Source: Kocuria carniphila
Lineage (GTDB): Bacteria > Actinomycetota > Actinomycetes > Actinomycetales > Micrococcaceae
DNA length: 64,000 nt
NCBI RefSeq assembly: GCF_004136555.1
Contig: NZ_NOIT01000011.1
Coordinates: 62,001 to 126,000, forward strand
Reading direction: 5' to 3'
Positions within the stretch are counted from its first letter, which is position 1. Each line of letters starts with the position of its first letter. A program made the translations under genes and the position numbers. The notes beneath the pieces are model-generated. The model saw nothing but the letters and a program-made list of their open reading frames with translations, was not told the DNA's origin and did no database searches. Of this stretch, positions 53,888 to 62,202 are shown in pieces.

Positions 53888-55294
53888 ATGAGCACGTATC
53901 AAGAACTGTTGTCAGCCATTGCAGATCCCTCCGGTCGCGAGATTCTCGACCCCGCCTCGGGGGAGCTGGTGGGCAAGGTCCACGAGTCCACGGTCGCCGA
54001 ACTGAACCGGGCGATCGAGGCGGCCCGCGCTGCGCAACCGGAGTGGGCGGCGTCGGGCCATGCCAAACGGTCCGAGTACCTGCATCGCGCGGCGGATGCG
54101 GTGGAGGCCAACGCTAAGGCGCTCGCGGAGCTGCTCTCCCGTGAGCAGGGCAAGCCGATCAAGAACGGCCCGAACGCGGCCTTCGAGGTGGGTGCATGTG
54201 CCGCATGGTTGCGCGCCAATGCGGACACGCCCATGGAGTCGGAAGTTCTCGTGGATGATGAATCCGGCAAGGCCGAACTGCATTACGTGCCGCTGGGAGT
54301 GGTGGGTGCGATCGGCCCGTGGAACTGGCCCATGATGATCACCGTGTGGCAGGTTGCGGCGTCCCTGCGCATGGGTAACACCGTGGTGGTCAAGCCCTCC
54401 GAATACACACCGCTATCCGTGCTGGGGCTCATTCACGTGCTCCATCAGGCGCTTCCGGAGAACGTGCTGCACGTGGTCCCGGGCGGTGGCGAAATCGGGC
54501 AGGCCCTGACCGAACACACCGGGATCGACAAGATCATGTTCACCGGCTCCACCAAGACCGGCCAGGCCATCATGCGTTCCGCGGCCGACGGACTCGCTCG
54601 TTTGACCCTGGAACTGGGAGGCAACGACGCCGGCGTCGTGCTGCCCGACGCGGACGCCCAGCAGATCGCGGGCGACCTGTTCTGGGGTGCGTTCATCAAC
54701 ACCGGCCAGACCTGCGCGGCGCTCAAGCGCCTTTACGTCCACGAGGACGTTTACGAGGACGTGTGCAACGCCCTGGTCGCGGTGGCCCAGCAGATGCCCA
54801 TGGGCAACGGCCTCGAGGAGCAGAACGTGCTGGGCCCGCTGCAGAACAAGCAGCAGTACGACATCGTGGCCGGCCTCGTGGAAGACGCCAAGAACGGCGG
54901 CGGCCGGGTGCTGATCGGCGGCGAACCGCAGGCCGAGCAGCCCGGTTACTTCTACCCGACCACGTTGATCGCGGACCTGCCCAACGACAATCCGCTGGTG
55001 GCGCAGGAACAATTCGGTCCGGCTCTGCCGATCATCAAGTACTCGGACCTGGACGAGGCCATCGGCATGGCCAACGGCCTGGACGTGGGGTTGGGCGCCT
55101 CGGTATGGTCCTCCGATCCGGACGCCGCGGTCGAGGTGGCGCAGCGGATCGAGGCCGGCACGGTGTGGATCAATAAGCACGGGGCCGTGGATCCGCGTGT
55201 GCCGTTCGGCGGCATCAAGAGCTCCGGTTACGGCCTGGAATTCGGGGTAGAAGGCCTCAAGTCCGTGGCCGCGCCCAAGGTGATCTCCAGGTAA
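53888..55294 (+). CDS. NAD(P)-dependent aldehyde dehydrogenase
   Basis: A 468-residue enzyme. Catalytic Cys276 (NTGQTCAALKR), general base Glu242 (LELGGND) and Asn146 (GPWNWP) are intact. It oxidises an aldehyde to an acid. AAGGAG precedes ATG 53888. Its place divergent from the permease-amine oxidase pair, with the FeaR-like regulator beyond them, suggests it takes the aldehyde made by the oxidase (aminobutanal or an aryl acetaldehyde). Confidence 0.94.
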   Translation: MSTYQELLSAIADPSGREILDPASGELVGKVHESTVAELNRAIEAARAAQPEWAASGHAKRSEYLHRAADAVEANAKALAELLSREQGKPIKNGPNAAFEVGACAAWLRANADTPMESEVLVDDESGKAELHYVPLGVVGAIGPWNWPMMITVWQVAASLRMGNTVVVKPSEYTPLSVLGLIHVLHQALPENVLHVVPGGGEIGQALTEHTGIDKIMFTGSTKTGQAIMRSAADGLARLTLELGGNDAGVVLPDADAQQIAGDLFWGAFINTGQTCAALKRLYVHEDVYEDVCNALVAVAQQMPMGNGLEEQNVLGPLQNKQQYDIVAGLVEDAKNGGGRVLIGGEPQAEQPGYFYPTTLIADLPNDNPLVAQEQFGPALPIIKYSDLDEAIGMANGLDVGLGASVWSSDPDAAVEVAQRIEAGTVWINKHGAVDPRVPFGGIKSSGYGLEFGVEGLKSVAAPKVISR

Positions 55295-55445
55295 CGGCCG
55301 CCGACGCCGCTCGGTCCGGCGCCAGCCGATGGACACCAGGGCCGGCGCCGTTGGAATGTCTCGGGGCCGCATTGCGTTGTTGTCTTCGGAAAGTGTCCGG
55401 GCGGGTTATTTGCCGCGACCCGGAGAGAACCGTGGAAGGATGCAT

Positions 55446-56531
55446 ATGACTACTCTTTTCGACCCGCTGACGGTGGGCAAGTACGAACTGAATAACCGCG
55501 TGGTGATGGCCCCGCTTACCCGCATGCGGGCAGATGCGGACGGCGTGCCCACGGACATCATGGTGGAGTACTACGCCCAGCGTGCATCGGCCGGCCTGGT
55601 CGTTTCCGAGGGCACGTTCCCCACGCTGGTGAGCCGCGGTTACATGAACGAGCCGGGCCTGGCCACGGATGAGCAGGCTGCCGGCTGGGGTCGCGTGGCC
55701 GAGGCTGTGCACAAGCGCGGTGGCCTGTTCTTCATTCAAATCATGCATGCCGGACGTCTGGTCCACCCCGCGTTGACCGGCGGGCAGCAGGGTGAAGCTC
55801 CCAGTGCCATCGCGTCGGGTGAGCCGATTCACATTCCCGGCGGAAAGGAAGAGACTCCCGAGCCTCGCGCCCTGGAGCTCGACGAGCTGCCGCGCGTGAG
55901 GGACGAATTCGTGGCTGCGGCTCGCCGTGCCGTGGATGCCGGTGTGGACGGTGTGGAATTGCACAGCGCCAACGGCTACCTGCTGCAGCAGTTCCTGACC
56001 CCCGCGTCCAATCAGCGCACCGATGAATACGGAGGCTCCCCGGAGAATCGTGCGCGCTTCGTCATTGAGGTAACGCGCGCAGTGGCCGAGGAAATCGGCG
56101 CGGATCGCGTAGGCATCCGCATCTCTCCGCAGCACAACGTGCAGGGTGCTGTGGAGGCTGATCACGAGGACGCCGTGGCAACTTACGAAGCACTGGTGGA
56201 CGGCATCCAGGACCTGGGTCTGGCGTACCTGTCCATGTTGTACAAGGACATCGACAGCTCGTTCGTGCAGGATCTTCGCACTCGTTTCGGCGGCCCGTTC
56301 ATGCTCAACAGCGGTTTCAGCGAGCACACGGATCTGGAAGAGGCCGAGCACATCGTGCAGGACAACCTCGCCGACGCCGTGGTGGTCGGCCGTGCGCTCA
56401 TCGCCAACCCGGACTTGGTTGAGCGCTGGCGCGACGGCCTGGAGCTCAACAAGCCGGACAGCAAGACCTTCTACGGTGGCGGGGCTCGCGGTTACACCGA
56501 CTACCCGTTCGCGAAGGTAGCGGTGCAGTAG
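55446..56531 (+). CDS. Old Yellow Enzyme-family alkene reductase
   Basis: A 361-residue FMN enzyme. The N-terminal LFDPLTVGKYELNNRVVMAPLTRMRA, the substrate-binding ELHSANGYLLQQFLTPASNQRTDEYGGS and C-terminal VVVGRALIANPDLVER match the NemA/YqjM-like group. It reduces activated C=C bonds of enones, maleimides or nitro esters with NADPH. AAGGA lies before ATG 55446. It converges on the GMC gene across repeat copy 1. Confidence 0.94.
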   Translation: MTTLFDPLTVGKYELNNRVVMAPLTRMRADADGVPTDIMVEYYAQRASAGLVVSEGTFPTLVSRGYMNEPGLATDEQAAGWGRVAEAVHKRGGLFFIQIMHAGRLVHPALTGGQQGEAPSAIASGEPIHIPGGKEETPEPRALELDELPRVRDEFVAAARRAVDAGVDGVELHSANGYLLQQFLTPASNQRTDEYGGSPENRARFVIEVTRAVAEEIGADRVGIRISPQHNVQGAVEADHEDAVATYEALVDGIQDLGLAYLSMLYKDIDSSFVQDLRTRFGGPFMLNSGFSEHTDLEEAEHIVQDNLADAVVVGRALIANPDLVERWRDGLELNKPDSKTFYGGGARGYTDYPFAKVAVQ

Positions 56532-56571
56532 GTCCTTGCGCGCATCCTTGCCCCTAGTGGGCTTGGCTTCG

Positions 56572-56693
56572 CACGTGGTGGGCCGTTAGAGCCGCCACCT
56601 ACACCTCAGGGGCCGGTGGAACCTCTTTCCTGTGTGGAAAGGGTTCCAACGGCCCCTGATGTGTGTCCGGGGGTTCCAAAGCGCCACTAAACG
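56572..56693. repeat. 122-bp palindromic intergenic element, copy 1
   Basis: Starts with CACGTG and contains four related boxes: GTTAGAGCC (56585), GGTGGAACC (56615), then in reverse GGTTCCAAC (56642) and GGTTCCAAA (56672). The spacing is 30, 27 and 30 bp. The inner pair forms a hairpin with TTTCC/GGAAA on top. It lies between the convergent OYE and GMC genes. Copies 2 and 3 have the same architecture. Confidence 0.85.
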
Positions 56694-56697
56694 CGGC

Positions 56698-58308
56698 CTA
56701 CTCCTCATCCAGCAGCATCCGTGCGCCCTTCTCGCCGATCATCGCCGACGGCGCGTTGGTGTTTCCCGTGGTCACGGACGGCATGATCGACGCGTCAATC
56801 ACCCGCAGGCCCTCCACTCCGTAGACCTTGAAAGTCTCAGGGTCCACGACCGCCATAGAGTCGGTGCCCATCCTGCAGGTGCCGACTTGGTGGTGATAGG
56901 TGGTTACCGCCCGGTCCATGTAGGCGTTCTCTTCCTCCTCGGTGGCAAGCTCGGACTCGGGGTAGACCTCCCGCGCACCCCAGTCCTCGGCCAGCGGTGC
57001 GGCCTTGACCATCTCCCGGGCTTGCCGGAACGAGGCTCGCAGAGATTCCCGATCCCGCGGATCCGCGAAAATCTGCGGATCGTAATCGGCAGGGTCGGTG
57101 CTGCTGGGCCCAGTGAGCCGAATAGTCCCGCGCGAATAGGGGCGCACCAGGCCACTGTGCAGCGTGAACGCATTGGCGGGCCCGGTCATGTTGTCGTCGT
57201 ACATCGGGACGCAGAAGTGGATGGGCTGGGTGTCCGGTCGGTCCTGCTCCGGTCCCGAGCGCCAGAACAGGTGCGTCTGCGATACCGATTGCTCGTCCAC
57301 CTTGTGATCGATGGCCCGGTTGGTGGCTTCCGCGATCACCGGCAGCAGTAGATGGTCGTGCAAGTTCTCACCCACGCCCGGCAGGTCAACGACCGGCTTG
57401 ATTCCTACCTCTCGCAAATGGTCTGCCGGGCCGATTCCGGAACGCATCAGAATCTTGGGGCTGTCCAGGGCACCGGCGCACAGGATGACCTGATCAGCGC
57501 GGATCACCTCACCGGTACCATCTGCCGTGGCCGCGGGGTCGTCCGATTCCACGCCTTCGACCTCTTGGTTGTCTCCGGCATGCAGCTCCACGCCGACCAC
57601 CGCGCCGTCCTCGATCAGCAACTTCTCCACGATCGCCCCGGTACGAACCGTGATTTTCCCCGCCTCGACAAGCGGCTTCACGTACGCGGTGTACGTGGTG
57701 CAGCGTTTTCCGTTCCGGACGGTCAGCTGCTCGTAGGAGACACCGTCCTGTTGGTCACCGTTGTAATCGGGATTGAACTCCACACCCACCGCCTCCGCCG
57801 CGGCAATGATCGACTCGAAGATCGGGCTGCGTTCGTAGTTGCCCACCACGGGAATCGGGCCGTCCGCGCCGCGGGGGTTGAGATTGTCAGGCGACGCGGC
57901 GCCGTCGTAATTTTCCAAGGCCTCGAAAACGGGGCCGACGTCGCTCCAAGACCACCCGTCGCAGCCCGCCGCGGCCCAGTCGTCGTAGTCGAGAGGGTTA
58001 CCTCGAACCCAGATGGATGCGTTGAGCGCGTGGGATCCGCCCAAAACGCGACCGCGTGGCCAGTGGATGACCCGGTCGGACGCGTGCTCTTGCGGGACGG
58101 TGAAGTAATCCCAGTCCTCAGCGCCGTGCCATAGTTCGCCCAGGCGGGGGAGTTCTGCAATGGCGGGGTTCGTGTCCTGCCCGCCGGCCTCCAGAAGTGT
58201 CACGTTGTGGCCGACCGCGGCCAACCTCCCCGCAACGATGGATCCTGCCGTTCCTGCGCCAATCACCACGGTGTGCTGGCCGGATTTGTTCGAATTCGTG
58301 TGTGCCAT
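56698..58308 (-). CDS. GMC-family FAD oxidoreductase (choline dehydrogenase-like)
   Basis: A 536-residue enzyme. VVIGAGTAGSIVAGRLA binds FAD, GRVLGGSHALNASIWVRG and VILCAGALDSPKILMRSGIG are the two GMC signatures, and YHHQVGTCRMG holds the catalytic histidine. It oxidises an alcohol to an aldehyde or ketone. The substrate is unknown; choline and long-chain or aryl alcohols are the usual choices. No good ribosome-binding site precedes the ATG. It lies between repeat copies 1 and 2. Confidence 0.93.
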   Translation of the reverse strand: MAHTNSNKSGQHTVVIGAGTAGSIVAGRLAAVGHNVTLLEAGGQDTNPAIAELPRLGELWHGAEDWDYFTVPQEHASDRVIHWPRGRVLGGSHALNASIWVRGNPLDYDDWAAAGCDGWSWSDVGPVFEALENYDGAASPDNLNPRGADGPIPVVGNYERSPIFESIIAAAEAVGVEFNPDYNGDQQDGVSYEQLTVRNGKRCTTYTAYVKPLVEAGKITVRTGAIVEKLLIEDGAVVGVELHAGDNQEVEGVESDDPAATADGTGEVIRADQVILCAGALDSPKILMRSGIGPADHLREVGIKPVVDLPGVGENLHDHLLLPVIAEATNRAIDHKVDEQSVSQTHLFWRSGPEQDRPDTQPIHFCVPMYDDNMTGPANAFTLHSGLVRPYSRGTIRLTGPSSTDPADYDPQIFADPRDRESLRASFRQAREMVKAAPLAEDWGAREVYPESELATEEEENAYMDRAVTTYHHQVGTCRMGTDSMAVVDPETFKVYGVEGLRVIDASIMPSVTTGNTNAPSAMIGEKGARMLLDEE

Positions 58309-58382
58309 GAAGACATGATGCGCCTAAATGTGATCTGCGTCTCGTCCTGCCGTGCATGGGTTTTGGTGCTCCGTGCATGGTG

Positions 58383-58504
58383 CACCCGGTGTGTTGTTAG
58401 AGCCATCGTCTACACATGAGGTGTCGTTGGAACCCTCATCCCTTGTGGGAAAGGTTCTAACGGCACCTGGTGTGCATCTGAGGGTTCTAATCTGCCACCA
58501 GACG
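58383..58504. repeat. 122-bp palindromic intergenic element, copy 2
   Basis: Begins CACCCG where the other copies have CACGTG. Boxes are GTTAGAGCC (58396), GTTGGAACC (58426), then reversed GGTTCTAAC (58453) and GGTTCTAAT (58483), again 30/27/30 bp apart. The centre pairs CCC with GGG around TTGT. Its last 18 bases are the final codons and stop of the ASCH gene. Confidence 0.85.
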
Positions 58505-58891
58505 CTCCACCACCCGGAACTCCTGCATCACCACCGGTGTGCTGTCATCAAGGTGACCAGCGGGGGAGTGGGCGGCCCAGAACACTTCGTGGTCCCGGCG
58601 CCAGTCCGCCAACGAGGTGTGGCCTTCGCCTTCGGCCACCACATGGGACCAGGGGATATCTCCCAGGGGCACGACGGTGACCGCAGCTGTCTCGAGAACA
58701 GCAACGCCGCGGTCACTGGAATCCAGCAAGAGCTCCAACTCACCTGGTTCAGGCAGTGGTTCACCTTCAATCTCGTAGTCCGAAACCAGCGAACTCGTCG
58801 CCGTCTTCCGGCCTGCCACTATCAGCGACACCAGTCGATCCCGTAGCGGCCCCGGCGGACCGAACTCGGCGGACCTCACACCCTGTTCCAT
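58487..58891 (-). CDS. ASCH-domain protein
   Basis: A 134-residue protein of the ASCH/PUA-like fold. LVSLIVAGRKTATSSLVSDYEIEGEPLPEPGEL is the family signature, with the GRKTAT segment binding the ligand. Members bind RNA or hydrolyse N4-acetylcytidine; this one is unassigned. Its last six codons (58487-58504) lie inside repeat copy 2, which also provides the stop codon. The upstream start abuts repeat copy 3. Confidence 0.88.
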   Translation of the reverse strand: MEQGVRSAEFGPPGPLRDRLVSLIVAGRKTATSSLVSDYEIEGEPLPEPGELELLLDSSDRGVAVLETAAVTVVPLGDIPWSHVVAEGEGHTSLADWRRDHEVFWAAHSPAGHLDDSTPVVMQEFRVVERLVAD

Positions 58892-58925
58892 GTCCCAAGT
58901 ATGGCGTGACGTCTCACCTGCACCT

Positions 58926-59048
58926 CACGTGGTGCGCCACTAGAACCGCTCCCTCCATCTGAGGCGCCGTTGGAACCCTTTCTGCCCAGCGGGAAGGGTT
59001 CCAACGACACCTGAAGCGCATCTAAGGGTTCTAACGACGCCTCACGTG
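58926..59048. repeat. 123-bp palindromic intergenic element, copy 3
   Basis: The most symmetric copy, bounded by CACGTG at both ends (58926-58931 and 59043-59048). Boxes are ACTAGAACC (58939), GTTGGAACC (58969), then reversed GGTTCCAAC (58997) and GGTTCTAAC (59027), 30/28/30 bp apart. The inner stem is a perfect 12-bp hairpin (GTTGGAACCCTT/AAGGGTTCCAAC) capped by CCC-AGC-GGG. Confidence 0.88.
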
Positions 59049-59066
59049 TAAAGGAATGCCCCACCG

Positions 59067-59125
59067 AACCACCAAGTACTTGGGTCCCGAGGGTTCGAAA
59101 CAAACCGCCAGGTGCTTGAGCCCCG
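59067..59125. repeat. 23-bp direct repeat pair next to copy 3
   Basis: The 23-bp units at 59067-59089 and 59103-59125 share 18 bases and start AACCRCCARGTRCTTGRG; all five differences are transitions. Their period is 36 bp. The first contains the perfect palindrome CCAAGTACTTGG (59072-59083) and is flanked by CGAACC/GGTTCG. This belongs to the 421-bp gap between the ASCH and MFS genes. Confidence 0.6.
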
Positions 59126-59177
59126 TCTGCCCCAGCGACCCCCCAGGCACGCACCCATGACCGGGCCTACGCACACT

Positions 59178-59208
59178 CCCACCCGTGACCAACCCCTCCC
59201 CTCCACCC
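59178..59208 (-). other. Putative G-quadruplex motif on the minus strand
   Basis: On the plus strand five C-runs (3, 3, 4, 4 and 3 bases) lie within 31 bp. On the minus strand, which is the template strand for the MFS gene at 59314, this gives five G-runs with loops of 4, 1, 8 and 1 bases, which fits a stable G-quadruplex. The surrounding 60 bases are markedly C-rich on the plus strand. Confidence 0.45.
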
Positions 59209-59313
59209 AGCGCCAACCACCCGATTCGCGAGTACCATTTGAAGCGAACTTAGAGGGATCGGTCCGCACGTGTGGTCGGGTGTGCGGTGGTTTGATGTAC
59301 CCGGAGGATCCTT

Positions 59314-60561
59314 TTGCCCAGCTCGACCGCCCCGCAGGCGCAGACGCCACTCTCAGCACAGGATTCGCTCGTTGCCGCAGGTGGCTGGCCGTTCCTGATC
59401 ACGGCCTTCATCGGTCGCCTGCCTGCGGCCACGCTGCAACTCGGGCTGCTGCTGTACGTCAGCGGCGCTGGACTGAGTCTTGGTCTGGCCGGCATCACGG
59501 TGGCAGCCGTGGGACTTGGTTCAGCAGTTGGCGCCCCGTTGGTCGGCAGGCTCATCGACCATTTCGGTCCGCTGCCCGTGGTTGTCAGCGCAACGCTCAT
59601 CCAGTTGCTGAGCCTCACGGCCCTGCTCCTGACGGTCGTCAATGACGGGCCCACCCCCCTCATCCTCGTGTGCGCTGCCCTGGTCGGTTCCGCGAACCCG
59701 CAAGTGGGCGCGATCGCGAGGGCGCACTGGTCGGGCTTGGCGCGGCGGCGTCGGCAACCGCGACTGATCAGCCGCGCGCTGGGCTACGAAACTGCCTGCG
59801 ACGAAACCAGCTTCATCCTGGGTCCCGTGATTGCCGGTCTGCTCGTCGGATTACTCGGTCCCAACCCCGCTCTGCTCACCATCATGGCGTGGGTGATCGT
59901 GGGCCAGGGCGCGTTCATCATGTACCTGGCGCGCCACCGCACCGAGCACGGCGCGGCCACGGTCGAGGACACTGCGGCGGGTGGCATCGGCAAGATTTCG
60001 ATCGCCAAGGCGCTGCCGCCCATGATGGTGTGCCTGTGCGTGGGTACCGTGTTCGGCTCGACCCAGACCGCGCTGACCGCCGTCAACGTGCTGCGCGGCA
60101 CGGAAGCTTACACCGGTGTCATTTACGGCTTCATGGGTGCGGGCAGCGCGGTCGCAAGCATTCTGGTCTCCCGCCTTCCCGAACGCTTCCCCTTGTCCTT
60201 GCGCGTGGCGATCGGCGCCTCCATCATCGGCCTAACTTGCCTGGGTCTGGTCACCCTGCCCAGCACCCCGGTCATCGCCGGCCTGTTCGTGATCATCGGC
60301 GTGGGCGTGGGCACCATGCTCGTGAGCTCGTTCGGTCGCGGCGAGCGGATCGCGCCGTCGCACCGCATCGCCTCGGTGATGACCATGCTCACCACCTGCC
60401 TTGTGCTTGGCGTCTCGCTCGGCGCTGCCTTGGGCGGCGTGCTGTCCGTGCAGCCCGAGCGCGGGTTCATGCTCACGATGGCCGCGGCCGTGGTCGGCAT
60501 CCTCGCCTCCTTTGCCCTCCACATCACCAAACCCGGACGGCTCGCCACTCATCAGGAGTGA
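59314..60561 (+). CDS. MFS transporter
   Basis: A 415-residue protein with 12 predicted helices (GGWPFLITAFIGRLPAATLQLGLLLYV, then GRLIDHFGPLPVVV as the loop 2-3 motif). It looks like a drug/metabolite exporter of the sugar-efflux or YcaD-like type; the substrate is unknown. The start is TTG 59314 with GGAGG six bases upstream. The 421-bp region before it holds repeat copy 3, the direct repeats and the G-rich tract. Confidence 0.88.
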   Translation: MPSSTAPQAQTPLSAQDSLVAAGGWPFLITAFIGRLPAATLQLGLLLYVSGAGLSLGLAGITVAAVGLGSAVGAPLVGRLIDHFGPLPVVVSATLIQLLSLTALLLTVVNDGPTPLILVCAALVGSANPQVGAIARAHWSGLARRRRQPRLISRALGYETACDETSFILGPVIAGLLVGLLGPNPALLTIMAWVIVGQGAFIMYLARHRTEHGAATVEDTAAGGIGKISIAKALPPMMVCLCVGTVFGSTQTALTAVNVLRGTEAYTGVIYGFMGAGSAVASILVSRLPERFPLSLRVAIGASIIGLTCLGLVTLPSTPVIAGLFVIIGVGVGTMLVSSFGRGERIAPSHRIASVMTMLTTCLVLGVSLGAALGGVLSVQPERGFMLTMAAAVVGILASFALHITKPGRLATHQE

Positions 60562-60615
60562 CTACGCCGCCCGGGCCGGGTCGCGTGGGTCAGGTCAGGA
60601 GATCACGAGGTTGCG

Positions 60616-62049
60616 TCAGCGACGCCCCGCAGCCGCGGTTTCCTTGCGGTCCAGGGCACCCAGTTCGAGGGCCTCGGTGCGCGTGGTGTGCAGGTCGTCG
60701 ATCTCGTCCAGGGAACGGTCTTTGGTCTCCTTGGCGGTCAGCGCTGCGACCACCGAGATCAATCCCGCGGCAGCGACGACCAGGGCCACGTTCATCCACT
60801 GGGCACCGTCCGCGCCGGCCACGGAGGTGGCCAGGATGGGAGTCAGACCACCGGAGATCGCAAAGCCGATCTGCGTGCCCAGGGCCAGGCCGGTCACTCG
60901 GACGCGGGTCGGGAACATCTCCGCGTAGAACGAGGGCCAGATGCCGTTGGCCATGGAGTAGAAGCAGCCGGACAGCAGCGCACCCAGCACGAAGATGAGC
61001 GTCCAGTTACCGGCGGACACGGCGGCCAGGTAGGGGAACATGAAGCCCACCGCACCCAGCACGCCCACGACGAACACGGGCTTGCGGCCGATCTTGTCCG
61101 CCAGAAGTGCCCACGCCGGAATCGTGAACAGTGCCACGAAGTTCGCGACCACCGAGACCCACAGCATGGTGGAGCGTTCCAGGCCCACGATGGACGTTGC
61201 GAAGGACAGCGACCAGACCAGGAACACCACGTTGATGGTGTTGACCATGGCGGCAGCGGCAATACGGAGCACAGCTGCCTTGTGGTACTTCAGCAGCGTG
61301 GTAAGGGGAGCGGTGCGCTTGACCTCGGCGCCCTCAGCCTGAGCTTCCTCGAAGGCTGGCGGCTCTTCCAAGTGGCGGCGGATCATGTACGCCACGAAGA
61401 CCACCACGGCGGAGGCCCAGAACGGTACGCGCCAGCCCCAGCTGAACAGCTGTTCCTCGGTGAGGATCAGGGTGAAGGGAATGAACACGGCGGTCGCGAG
61501 CAATGTGCCGAACTGGGTGCCCTGCAGGGTCCAGCTGGTGGTGAAGGCGCGGTGGCGGTCATCGGAGTGCTCGAGTGAGACGGAAATAGCGCTCGCCTGC
61601 TCGCCGGAGGCCGAGAGGCCTTGGATCACGCGGCACAGCACCAACAAGGCCGGAGCCAGCAGGCCCGCCTGATCGAAGGTCGGCAGGCAGCCAACCGCGA
61701 ACGTGGCGCCGCCCATCATGAACAGGGTCAGCATGAGCACGAACTTGCGCCCGTACTTGTCGCCGAGCGGGCCCATGATCAGCGCACCGAGCGGGCGAAC
61801 TACGTAGGCCACGCCCACGGTGCCCATGGCCAGCAGAATAGCGACGCCAGGGGAGGTTTCCTCCGGGAAGAACAAGTGGTTCAGCACCAGAGCCGCGGCG
61901 GTGCCGTACACGGCGAAGTCGTAGTACTCCAGGGCCGAACCGATCCAGCTCGCGAGCGCGGCCTTCTTCGGGGTCTTGGCGGGAGTCCCGGCCGAATGGT
62001 TGGGCGGGTTTTCGGCCCCCGGGGAGCCTGTGTGGTGGGTGGTGCTCAT
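60616..62049 (-). CDS. MHS-family MFS transporter (shikimate/quinate-type candidate)
   Basis: A 477-residue, 12-helix symporter. GSALEYYDFAVYGTAAALV, GPLGDKYGRKFVL and RVIQGLSASGEQAS are MHS signatures close to ShiA-like permeases. The cytoplasmic tails are hydrophilic. It is divergent from the IclR gene, which is followed by a shikimate/quinate dehydrogenase, so uptake of shikimate or quinate is the simplest guess. Confidence 0.92.
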   Translation of the reverse strand: MSTTHHTGSPGAENPPNHSAGTPAKTPKKAALASWIGSALEYYDFAVYGTAAALVLNHLFFPEETSPGVAILLAMGTVGVAYVVRPLGALIMGPLGDKYGRKFVLMLTLFMMGGATFAVGCLPTFDQAGLLAPALLVLCRVIQGLSASGEQASAISVSLEHSDDRHRAFTTSWTLQGTQFGTLLATAVFIPFTLILTEEQLFSWGWRVPFWASAVVVFVAYMIRRHLEEPPAFEEAQAEGAEVKRTAPLTTLLKYHKAAVLRIAAAAMVNTINVVFLVWSLSFATSIVGLERSTMLWVSVVANFVALFTIPAWALLADKIGRKPVFVVGVLGAVGFMFPYLAAVSAGNWTLIFVLGALLSGCFYSMANGIWPSFYAEMFPTRVRVTGLALGTQIGFAISGGLTPILATSVAGADGAQWMNVALVVAAAGLISVVAALTAKETKDRSLDEIDDLHTTRTEALELGALDRKETAAAGRR

Positions 62050-62111
62050 GAGAAGTCATCCTTCACGGAAGGCGTGGGATCGAACGTCCCCGCTGCGGTG
62101 ATTGCCAAATA

Positions 62112-62138
62112 TTGGAAATAGTTTTCAAATACTTGAAA
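62112..62138. promoter_or_regulatory. TTGGAAA/TTTTCAA/TTGAAA operator between MHS and IclR genes
   Basis: TTGGAAA-TAG-TTTTCAA (62112-62128, one arm mismatch) and TTTCAA-ATAC-TTGAAA (62123-62138, perfect) overlap and share a half-site, giving three evenly spaced TTGNAAA-like half-sites. They lie in the 153-bp divergent gap, the expected binding place of the IclR regulator. Confidence 0.6.
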
Positions 62139-62202
62139 CACAAGCATGATGTGAGTCACACTGTTCGTCAAGTACCCGACGAAAAATAATCAGGAGCACA
62201 TC

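Noticed and set aside
56572-59048. CRISPR array or simple REP element explaining the three repeats
   Set aside because: The units are 122-123 bp palindromes, not short direct repeats with uniform spacers, and genes lie between them. REP elements are much shorter with one stem.
59091-59110. GGTTCGAAAC resembling a tRNA T-loop or attachment core
   Set aside because: No matching acceptor stem, anticodon arm or CCA end could be built around it.
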